Assembly: GCF_002994745.2 (NCBI RefSeq)
Contig: NC_037090.1
Location: 2,418,001 to 2,482,000, forward strand
DNA: 64,000 nucleotides
Origin: Rosa chinensis
Lineage: Eukaryota; Streptophyta; Magnoliopsida; Rosales; Rosaceae
Reading direction: 5' to 3'
Positions 54,561 to 64,000 of the stretch are shown one piece after another (the first letter of the stretch is position 1; each line of letters begins with the position of its first letter). The notes beneath the pieces are model-generated. The model was given only the letters and a program-made list of their open reading frames with translations. It had not been told where the DNA came from and searched no databases. The translations under genes and the position numbers were made by a program.

Positions 54561-56616
54561 AGAGCGTCTGCTCTCCACCCCGGGTGGTTCTCCAACTGGC
54601 CTATTAACAGTGCGTGGGTTTCACGCTCTGTTGATGTTTGGAATACCCAAAAAAACCATTGAGGTCAGTAAATTTATGTTTACTGCAATCAATCACATGC
54701 AGTTCACACGTTTCATTACTGGATCAAAACGCTCTCAATCTGAAGTTCATCAACCATGACCTTTGCCTCCGCCGCACTGAGCAGGTTTGGGAGAGTCTGA
54801 AGGAGTTTGATCTCATCAACCCAAACTTTGGTACCTCACGCCCGCCGTCTACCACCTCCATTGCCGCCTTCAGCTTCGCTCCCCCGGTGATCACCTCGAG
54901 TTCTGTTTGTGATTTTGATTTCATTTCCTCTGTCCTGAAAACCTGAAATTTTTGGTGGATTGGATTCGATAAAATGTTGGGTTTTGTTTTCTGATGAGAA
55001 TAGATGAACAAGTTTATATCCTTACTGGAGAATTGGGAATAGATGAACAAGTTTGTATCTTTATTGGAGAATTTGACTTTCTCTGTATCTTGATCTGGCT
55101 TTCTGATTGTGCTCTTAGAACTATTGAGTCTATGTTCGCTTCTCTGCTCTGTCTATTCAAAACCAGTGGAAGAGTTTAACTTTGCTTCCTTTCAATTTCT
55201 GATCTTTTTTCGTGACCATACAACATAATAGAATTTAGAATAGAAGCATGACATACCATACACAACATAATAGAATTTGGAATAGACTCACTTTACTGTT
55301 ATCAATACCTGCAATCAGAATCACAGAAGAAGCTTACAGTGCCTTTAATATGGGTAGACATATCTCTGGGTAAAAGACCACACCAGCAGCAAACAAGTCG
55401 TATACAAGTAGTATTTTTTTTTTTTTTTTGGCTTTAGTATAAGAGTAGTACTGTAATGGGCTGCGTTAATTGGTGATTCTCGGAGGACTGCGTAAGAGGA
55501 GACCACTCAACCATGGCCCTTCTAAATGAGGCTTTAACAAATGCAGGTGTGTCTGTAAATCTGTTTTCTTTCTCTTTATATAAGCTGAATAGTTTGGAGG
55601 AATATCAATTTAGTAAGGTTAAGTAAGGATGAACCCAGTCAAATGTGCGTCAACAGAAGTTAGACTCTTCTAGCAGGGTCAGGAAGGGATCCTGTAATTC
55701 TAATTCCTTCTGTAAAACGGATCAAATATTTTGCTACTTTGGCTTTTGATATTAACTGTGCCTGAAGTTTATTTCTAATGTGATAACCTAATGAGGGTGG
55801 TTGTTTTAAACAGATGTTCTACTAGCAGACAAAAATGACCGGTCAGTTGTCAACCATATCATAAGCTTCTTGCGGCAGCAGCAATCCATAGTGACAATCT
55901 CAATGTTGAAAGTTGAAGGATGACAAATTTTTGATTTATTATTTCCGAGCCATTTGTTTGCTTGGCTGGATCTTCATTTTCTTTTGTTACATTACTAGAG
56001 GTGGCTCCTCCTGTTATAGTATGATTACTGTGTTCTGTTTGAAAACACAAGTGTATATTCAACTGTTTGCTGTATCATGCTTGGATCTTCTCATTACTAT
56101 TTATAAATCTATATGCCATTGCCTGTTCTTTTGAAGCTATTCATCTTTCAGGTCATACAGGATATGAGATATGAGTTTTATCTCTAAGGCATATGATAAG
56201 ACTACAAATGTGTGGCACTTTTGCTTAATGCACTATACCTCTTGGATAAATTTGTTTCCAATCTGTGAAATTGGTGGCAATGCTGTGCCAAATATAAGCT
56301 AAAAGCAAGGGAGACCTATTTTGTACAATATTGCAAATTTTTTGGGGTATGCAGCAAGCAATTAATAATGACAGCATTATGGTCTCTAAGTCCGTTGGTG
56401 ATAGTAATAGTTCATTTTCTTCATTTCTTATGGATCAGAGGGAAGAAAAAAAAACTCATATTTATCCTTTTTTTTTTTTTTTTTTTCCTTTTGTACAAAA
56501 GTATATTCATCCGCATACAAAGGACAATCAAACAAGAGAAATTCAGCTTCAGCATGTGCCATAACATCGTTTTCATGGAATTGATGACAAAAACCAAAAG
56601 TTAGACAGAGATAGCG
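54561..56616. other. Gene-like fragments without assignable gene
   Basis: 54730-54950 is GC-rich with frames on both strands. 55500-55545 and 55813-55915 resemble exons between AG and GT sites (the second reads DVLLADKNDRSVVNHIISFL), but no family was recognised. The rest is AT-rich. Confidence 0.35.
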
Positions 56617-56753
56617 TCAAAACATGAAATCCCAGAAAACCCCATGATCACTAAAATGGCATCTTGCAGCAATGTGCTCTGGCTTGCTTGAGGATGCAAT
56701 CATTTCATCTGGCACATATACTTGCTGTTCTCTTCCTTCTGTAGCAGCAGCAG
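56617..56753 (-). pseudogene. Exon-like segment, terminal exon of unknown gene
   Basis: The minus strand shows a strong acceptor (TTTTGTATCCTATTTCAG), then 45 open codons including EQQVYVPDEMIASSSKPEH and a TGA stop, with non-T-rich codon-like composition. I could not find the other exons or name the protein. It may be the last exon of a displaced or fragmentary gene. Confidence 0.35.
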
Positions 56754-57466
56754 CTGAAATAGGATACAAAAGAACAAGTGTTTTATGAACTTAACTCTTT
56801 TAACTAACAACAATTTTCTAATTACAATATTTCAATTCTAAACCAAATATTAAGACATAGTTCAAAGAAATTCAACTTTCTACATTGGTATGTAACTAAA
56901 ATCAATGAAGTAAAAATGCTCATATACGCCATCTTTCATATTAGGGTTTGCAACTTGTCAACTAGAGAAGGCCGCTTTCAGAGACTCAGGTTATGCATGC
57001 TAATTATACTATTTGACTTTGCCTCTTATGTTTTAAATGAGTGCACGGCCATTGCTCTATTTTATTTATTTATTTATTTTTGGGGGTTGCAGTGATGGGG
57101 TTTGTAAAACTCAAGCAAACACAAACAAACAATTAGCCATGAACATATCAAAGTCTACCATGAATGTAGAATAAACTTTGTAGGATCAGCTTTATTTTTT
57201 TTTTCTTATTATATTGTATGCATATAGCAGAAAGAATCTTGCAAAGCCACAGCTATGAGAAATCTTTCGAAGTACACGATTTTACCTAAGATGTTTCCTT
57301 TCCGATAGAGCATTTGAAAATACTTTCAGTTAAGTTCCCTAATGGCCTTGAGAGGAAGTAGAATTTTAGTGGCTTAAATTTAATATTTGAAGTCACAATA
57401 TTAAACTTCAACAACGGTGACTCACATGAGTTCCTAATGTAGACTGAAACAGTTTCGTTGTACAAT

Positions 57467-57840
57467 GAGCTATGACCTCTAATGAGCGCTATCATGATCA
57501 TTGTCTTTCTTTATGACCTAAATAGATCGGTGACCAGCAGACCAAGGAAACTGATCAGATGTATGGAATCAATTTCTTTGCTCTATGGTCATCAAAAAAA
57601 GAAAAATTCTTTGCTCTATATCTGGACTGCATGGTCGAATATGCATGTCATATCCTCGTCAATCTCATTTACATGGGGACAGGACGTGTTTATAACGTAC
57701 TTCCCCACACATTATTAGCTCTTTCTGGAATCTCGATCATTGTCTTTGTTTTAATTGGATGGTCTCCACTTCAATTATAATAGTCGCTGTAGGGTTAAGT
57801 ACAATATGCAACACATGCAAAGAGATCCCCGATTAATTCC
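57467..57840 (+). repeat. Direct repeat, copy 2
   Basis: Second copy of 54184-54560, about 3.3 kb downstream in the same orientation. Confidence 0.85.
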
Positions 57841-57921
57841 AACCCGAATCATATTTCTTAGGGATTGGCATTATTGGTTCATCCTTCCTTCTTTTTTTGG
57901 TTGGTAGAAAGCTCTAAGCCA

Positions 57922-58218
57922 CGTTTGGTTCGTGGAAAGTAAGTATTAGAAAAAGAAATTTGTTCATTTCCTGCGTTTGGAATGCAAAAGGAAATGAAAT
58001 CATTTCTTGAATGAAGAGAAAATAAGGGGGAAAGTGGTTTCTTCCAAATCTCAAATGAATCACTTCCTCTCTTCTTGAGTTCTTTCCTTGCAGTTATTAC
58101 TCACAACATATTATTTTATTACATTATTGACAAGCTTTTAACAACTTTCCTTACGTTACCAAACATCAGAATGAAAAGTTGTTGGAAAATTTCATTTCCC
58201 TTCCCATAGGAAAGACAA
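57922..58218. mobile_element. MITE with CGTTTGGTT ends, copy 3
   Basis: Third copy of the family (CGTTTGGTTCGTGGAAAGTA start; TTACTCACAACATATTATTT interior). The right end is not preserved. Confidence 0.7.
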
Positions 58219-58591
58219 ATAGAGTGTCAAGTGTTGGAGTACATAAGCCTCAATTTTAATGAACTTAAATCACAAATAGTGCTCAGTTTTAGAGGCTTGA
58301 AGTCATTAGTGAGTCGCTAGCATCTTTAACGCATTGTTTGTTTTATGGATTAGAGGTCTGAAAAGGAAAAAATGATTTCATTACAGTATGCAGTAAATTG
58401 CCACATTGGACAATGATTCCTCATCATAGTTGAAGAAGTCAGGCGCAAGAGAACAATATTTTTTTTATTTTTTATTTGAGAAGAATAAACTTTAGTAATG
58501 TAAAAGATTGCGACTTGGGAATAATTCTATAGAGTATTAATTACTCCGGATAGAGTACATGACCGATTCATACCCATAATGTAGTACCAAT

Positions 58592-59307
58592 CAATGGGGG
58601 AACTTCAAGGGGGCCGGAGTGGGCCCTGCCCCCCAATGATTTTAAAAATATTGTTATTCTATTGGTTGATTTGTAATTTTTTTCATAATTAAGAGTTATT
58701 TAGACTAAAATTAACAATAATTGCCCCCAAATTGAAGTCTTAACACTAATTATTTCTTGTAAAAATATAATTATAATAATTATCTTAATAAATTGCCTCA
58801 TGTATCTTATAGAATTCTATAAAGGGAAAATTTCACAAATGGTCACTCAACTATGACTTATTCGACACTTTGGTCACTGAAGTTTCAAATATATCACTTT
58901 GGTCACTCAACTATTACACTGTCAATCACTTAAGTCACTTTGTTAATTTTTTTCATTAAAAAACTATAAAAAATAATCTTTGGGTGACTTAAGTGATTGA
59001 CAGTGTAATAGTTGAGTGACCAAAGTGATATATTTGAAACTTCAGTGACCAAAGTGTCGAATGAGTCATAGTTGAGTGACCACATGTGGAATTCTTCCCA
59101 AATAAAATATTAATTAAATGAGTCCATTTAAAGGACAATATTAAAGCATGCTTGATATATGGCATCAAAAATGAAGAAAAAATAGTTTTCCTTTTTTGTT
59201 ATTCAATATTTGTTTTTATTTGAATTTTATAGCAAATGTCAATTGTAGAGAAAAAAAATTTCAATATTTTTGGCCCCTCTAATAAGAAGTTTCAGGTTCC
59301 GCCACTG
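58592..59307. mobile_element. hAT-type element (716 bp) with nested foldback MITE
   Basis: The right end GGTTCCGCCACTG is that of the element at 38644; the left end CAATGGGGGAACTTCA is a diverged version. The 8-bp duplication GTACCAAT is exact (58584-58591, 59308-59315). A foldback element is nested at about 58822-59100. Confidence 0.8.
58822..59100. mobile_element. Foldback MITE with arms of about 115 bp
   Basis: 58840-58938 (GGTCACTCAACTATGACTTA ... CACTTAAGTCAC) and 58984-59083 are near-perfect inverted copies separated by 45 bases. The whole could form a long hairpin RNA if transcribed. Confidence 0.85.
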
Positions 59308-59377
59308 GTACCAATTATTATATATCATGAGCCAAAATGTATGACCACAATATTGTTCATTCTTCAAGACGACCATC

Positions 59378-59581
59378 AAGCTTAACAGTGGTGTTCACCT
59401 GATCAGTTGCTGACCAAATCAAAGAATTTATGCTCAATAACCCTTAGATTTACATCCAAGGGTGGAAAACAAAACACCTCAACTTAATAATAATTCTCTC
59501 TGCCATTGGATTTACATCTAAGGGTGGTTGAGCATTATTTTATTATTCAATAATTGACCAGGTGAACATTTTCGCAAGCTT
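59378..59581. mobile_element. Small foldback MITE (204 bp)
   Basis: Imperfect inverted arms AAGCTTAACAGTGG...GTTCACCTG and CAGGTGAACATTTTCGCAAGC, with inner inverted pieces CCTTAGATTTACATCCAAGG and TTGGATTTACATCTAAGG. Confidence 0.55.
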
Positions 59582-59834
59582 AATGTTGAAATGTTCTTTG
59601 TTGTGATCTCTCTAAACTAGAGTCGGCCACATATAGAGGACACTATTAGCATAAATTTAATAGACATCGCCTCAGAGAAATCAGTCACGAAAACCGATTA
59701 TTTTCTTTTTCTTTTTCACATTGTTTCCAAAAATACCTAGTTTGAAAAAAGTTTTGTTTGAGATTTGCAGCGTAGGTCGTAAACATCGGTTTCTCAAAAA
59801 TCAACTGAGAGACATCAGAAGTAGGGAGGCCCGT

Positions 59835-59893
59835 TGGGCTTGTTTCTCGTTGTCTTGTTTGGGCCTTCGCTCTCCCCCTCCTAATTTAGCCCA
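59835..59893. promoter_or_regulatory. Site II (TGGGCC/T) motifs upstream of PNG1
   Basis: TGGGCT at 59835-59840, TGGGCC at 59860-59865 and AGCCCA (reverse) at 59888-59893 lie 145-203 bases before the PNG1 start. Clustered TGGGCY motifs are TCP-bound elements typical of housekeeping plant promoters. No TATA box was seen. Confidence 0.6.
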
Positions 59894-60037
59894 CACATCC
59901 TCGAAACGACGCGTCGTCAATCTGCGGTAGAATCAGAAAAAGCTGAAGGAAAGAATGAGAGCGGACAGAAACAAACGGAGAAAGTCGTTATAGCTTCTTG
60001 ACTTGAGATCATCAGAGTCGCTTTCAGAGAAGGAAAA

Positions 60038-63000
60038 ATGGTGGCTCGGAGCTTCCAGGTCCGCCACAACGACTCCGATTTCACCGTCGTCTACGACACC
60101 GACGACGGCCTCGAAGTACGCACCTCTCTCTCTCTCTCTCTCACTCACCGATGAGATTCTCTATTTCTCTCTCTAACAAGCCATTTCAATTTCGGTTGCA
60201 GGTTCTGAAATACCAGCTCTTCTCTCTCACGTCTGTACCTCCTGATGAGCAAAAGGTTTCGCCAATCTTTCTCTTCTCTCAATCGCTAGCTTCTTCTGGT
60301 TGATTTACATTGATTTGATTTGATTTGTTTTGTTTTGTTGTTGTGAAGATCATCGGAGCCGACGACGATCGCGTCGTTTCGGATGATTCGGACCTGGTTG
60401 CGATCTCCGAGAAGCTCCGGTTGATTTCGATCAGCGAAGAGGAACCGGAATCGACGGCCGGGAATGAGGAATTGCTGAAATCCGATGAGGAATTGGCCAG
60501 AATGTTGCAGGTTCTGTACAATTCTGTAGATTTTTGAAGCTGTTTAGCTGGCTTTTGGTTTTTTTGAGCTTTTTTGAATGAAAATTAGGCGGAGGAGGAG
60601 GCGCTTATGTATCAGCAATACGCTGTTCCTGAAGATAATGGAGCATTTGAGCAAAGAGTGCGGCCTTATGTCAGTCAAGTTCTTCTGGTAGATGTTCTTT
60701 CCTTTTTACCTGATTTTCGATTGAAGTTTTCGGATTCTATATGCATTTGGAGATGTGACATCAAATGCAGTATTGTTCTTTACGGCAGAAAACAATTTGT
60801 AGAATAGTTTCGAGTTTTGTATTTCTGCGATGTTGTGAACTGATGTGTCTATTGGGATTTGGATGTAATTAGTATGAGACCGAGGTACGCCAGGAGGCTG
60901 CTAGGAAAACAGTCCCTGTAGAACAGCTTGAGGAGAAGGCATTGGTCAGTTTGGCCAAGGTGAGAGCACACCTACCTTGTTTCACTGCATAAATGTCCAA
61001 ATTATGGTTTTCATTGTTGTGCATATGCATATATAATTTTACTTTCATCAGTTGCCTTTTTCAATTGTTTTTGACTTGCAAACAAGTTTTATGACTTTAT
61101 CATAAATTAGAATATAAGATGGAAATGGAAATATAGAGGCATGTGGAACTTTCCAAATACAATATGTTTCATCCTTATGAGTGACTAATGTGGTTGACTG
61201 TTTGTTATGTGATCTGTTTCAATTGTAATGCTGGCTATATAAGTGAACCCAGCCTTGATATTAATTGTTTTGAATCTTATGATACTGAAGCTTATGTTGT
61301 ATCAATATGATTCGTGTTCTTATTATAATTTGTTTTGTTACTATTCTAAAAAATAAGATTTTATTATTGAGGACTATAACAAATGCTTTCTTTTATCTAA
61401 ATACAAACTGGTTTAGCAATATATTGATGACTTTGGTAAAGATCTGAAAATCTGATAAACATATGTCAGGAGGGGAACTTAACTCCGTCAAAGAATGAAC
61501 AAGATCATGCGTTCCTGCTGCAGCTGCTTTTCTGGTTCAAACAATCCTTCAGGTGTTTTCGCATTTTGTTTGTTTTGTTTTTTTCTTGTGTTTCTATTTT
61601 ATTATATATCTATATGTATATATATTTATAATTTTTTAGTTGTCTTAATCTGTTTGACTCCAAACTAATGTATCTGCATATTAAGTGAATATAAGTACAG
61701 ATCACGGAAAATATAAAACACAGTTTCAACTTAGTAATCATATGTTACCATCTTTGGTCAACAGTAGCAAGCTATTTTAAGTAAATATCCCAAGCATAGG
61801 TGGGTTTGTGTCAGATTGTTTCTTAATGATGGTTGGCTATTTTAAATATGGTTAATACATTATCATGCTAAATGTCTTGAATTTTTATTATGATTTTGTC
61901 TGCTCTTGGTTGTTGAAGAGTAAAGAAATGACACATTTGTTTTAAATATGAAATAGTATATTATGGTGAACACAGAGCTGTTTCTAAGAAAAAGTTCTTT
62001 TTTTCTTTTATTTAATCAAATTTGTACTTCACTTGATGTGCATTTTTGACAAAATGCATATCACTTATATGTTGTCCTTTTTCGGTACCGCAGGTGGGTT
62101 AATGAACCTCCCTGTGATGGTTGCGGCAAGAAAACCATCAGTGTTGGCATGGATGTTGCACTTCTTCATCAAGGTTCTCGAGTTGAAGTTTATAGGTATG
62201 CTACAGTGAACTCATTGTGATTGCCAGGACCCATTCTCCTCCCCGCTTAAGTTTCCACTTGTAGTCTTTGCTTTGGCATATGGTTTGCATAGCATTACTG
62301 TTTAGATTTCCCAACCCCTCTATCTCCAACCAAAGTTCTAAACCAATACTGTAACCGAGTCCTATTTTGGTCTCCGGTACTTTTTTCCTTGTAATAATTT
62401 TTATTTATATGTCTGTTCACTACCATATATCATCAATCACTATGGTATTTCTGTATAGCTGAATGTATATATGCCCTTCAACACTAAACATGCACCTTCC
62501 CACTGCCAAGCTATGACAGCATTTGTAGCTGTATTTTCAGCTTGTAAAGATAATTTATTTACTGTCATAAGTTTGTTTTGAGTTTGGGTTTCTACTTTCC
62601 TGGCTCCCATGATTCTTTGTTTTCTTATGGTCTATTGAAATTCGATATTGATGTTTATTAGTTTGATTAACTGAGATGGTCTTCACTTTGCTTTCTTTAC
62701 TCTTTTAAAAATCAGATGCAATTCTTGCCCAGCAGAGACTCGTTTCCCACGCTACAATGATCCACTAAAGGTATCTATGCTTCTTTACGTCTGGAGAAGC
62801 TTATTTTTACTTCTTTACCTATTGGAAAGCTCATTTGATATGTCATGTCTCCATCATTCTCTTTCCCTTTTCCCAAAATGCAGCTTCTGGAAACAAGAAG
62901 GGGTCGTTGTGGGGAATGGGCAAATTGCTTCACACTTTATTGCCGAGCTTTTGGGTATGAATCACGCCTGGTTAGTGATTTTCAACTCTAATTGGACATG

Positions 63001-64000
63001 CTCAATATACTGTATATAATCTCTCTTGTTCTACACTTGAAAAGTAAAGTTCCAACTTAGAATATTTGTCTAATCTAGTTTCGGCTGAAAATTAAACATG
63101 CCAACAGTGTAGAGGTGTACTTTTTTTCCTTGAATGTGGAAGGTTCACAGATCATGGCCGACCATAGCTTTCTATAAATCAATTTTATTCTTTTATTCTT
63201 TTTCAGATCCTGGATTTCACAGATCATGTTTGGACAGAGTGCTTCTCAGAATCTTTAGAAAGGTAACTTTCATGTACAAACTACTGTGTTTTCATTAAGT
63301 TGGGGAATGCCATAGTCGGTAATGTAGGGCTATGTCCTTTCTAATACCTTTGCTGTTGTTCAGATGGATGCATCTTGATCCTTGTGAAGGAGTGTATGAC
63401 AAACCACTGTTATATGAAAGCGGGTACCCTTTGTTTTGCTAGTTCAATCATTTTTCTAGAATAATCTGTTCATTTAGTTCTTGATACTAGAATTATATAC
63501 TCTGATGTGTTCATATTATAATGTAACTAAATGCTTTCTTGAAGGTGGAATAAGAAATTAAATTATGTACTTGCCATTGGGAAGGATGGAGTATGTGATG
63601 TAACTAAACGCTACACAAGGAAGTGGCATGAGGTAATCAAAAAGAGGTGTAGTAGCTTTAATTAGTTGCCTAGATTTTCATAAAGAGAAATTCTTGTGGA
63701 GAAATTTAGAAATAGTTTCCATTAGATATGTCTTAATGCCGAGTCACTAATGAGAAAGAAATCTTTCAATTTGCAGGTTCTTTCTCGACGTAACATTATT
63801 GCAGAGCCTGCACTGTCATCTGTGCTTGCTAATATAACAAAAGAATGTCGGAGAGGCTTTACTTCTCAAGTGCGTTCTGCACTTGAAGACCGTGATGAGA
63901 AGGAAAGACAACAACTTGAGAGAGATTTACATTCTACAGATGATGCCTCAACCTCATTACCTGGAAGACGAAGTGGGGACAAGGAATGGCGCAAGTCAAG
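60038..64000 (+). CDS. PNG1: Peptide:N-glycanase, 5' part (13 exons, continues beyond window)
   Basis: The enzyme removes N-glycans from misfolded glycoproteins exported from the ER, in the cytosol, ahead of proteasome degradation. Exons: 60038-60115, 60202-60255, 60349-60510, 60589-60687, 60873-60959, 61470-61552, 62094-62195, 62716-62770, 62884-62970, 63207-63262, 63364-63423, 63545-63632 and 63777-64000 (open at the edge). The frame is continuous. The transglutaminase-like core has Cys249 ([10 protein letters not shown]), His276 (TDHVWTE) and Asp293 (HLDPCE), the same spacing as the yeast triad. CDGC (195-198) and CNSC (223-226) form the zinc site. The N-terminal 160 residues lack a recognised PUB domain, as in plant forms. 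The start ATG follows a TATA-less leader and opens [12 protein letters not shown]. Confidence 0.93.

Noticed and set aside
60607..60807. Separate 66-codon gene starting [10 protein letters not shown]
   Set aside because: It is exon 4 of PNG1 read through into its intron.

Overview
The window is nuclear DNA of a flowering plant, most likely a eudicot and possibly Rosaceae (the family is a guess from general resemblance). The signs are spliced genes with GT-AG introns, a tRNA-Gly(GCC) gene, a Copia retrotransposon primed by initiator tRNA-Met, many hAT- and Mutator-type non-autonomous elements, and plant-specific genes.

Bases 1-34,000 hold a tandem array of aldo-keto reductases of the plant AKR13 type (perakine reductase / 'auxin-induced protein PCNT115' / IN2-2 relatives). 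All copies share one plan of seven coding exons encoding about 345 residues. There are nine copies or pieces, named A-I here: A (3' end only, 2-73), B (exon 6-7 relic, 1092-1660), C (2193-4087, open but catalytic Tyr changed to Cys), D (5111-7925, intact, with a spare first exon upstream), E (15550-16532, minus strand, exons 1-4 only, catalytic His changed to Tyr), F (17035-19290, complete but with one extra base in exon 2), G (21959-22897, exons 1-2 only, with a stop), H (26539-29029, intact) and I (31628-33991, complete except for one stop codon). Two intact tRNA-Gly genes and one deleted tRNA-Gly lie downstream of C, D and F, so the tRNA travelled with the duplicated unit. A young Copia element (10120-14900, LTRs 299/300 identical by eye) sits inside an older Copia gag relic that had already cut off copy E.

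Bases 34,600-42,300 hold a Pack-MULE carrying gene-like fragments and a two-exon minus-strand BAHD-family gene like ECERIFERUM 26/CER2 (36042-42292). Its 4.8-kb intron is filled with hAT-type MITEs that have clear 8-bp target duplications. A copy of the start of its second exon plus adjoining intron has been pasted downstream of AKR copy H.

Bases 42,300-59,600 are gene-poor: hAT and Mutator-like elements, LINE-like GC-rich inserts ending in poly(A), a Helitron-like element, local direct repeats, and captured or broken first exons of casein kinase II alpha, an E2 ubiquitin-conjugating enzyme and an ARF GTPase.

Bases 60,038-64,000 contain the 5' thirteen exons of peptide:N-glycanase (PNG1), running off the right edge, with catalytic Cys-His-Asp and zinc-binding CxxC pairs present. 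I found no novel multi-gene system. The points of most interest are the catalytic-residue changes in the AKR array, the alternative first exon of copy D, and the cluster of gene-fragment-carrying transposons.
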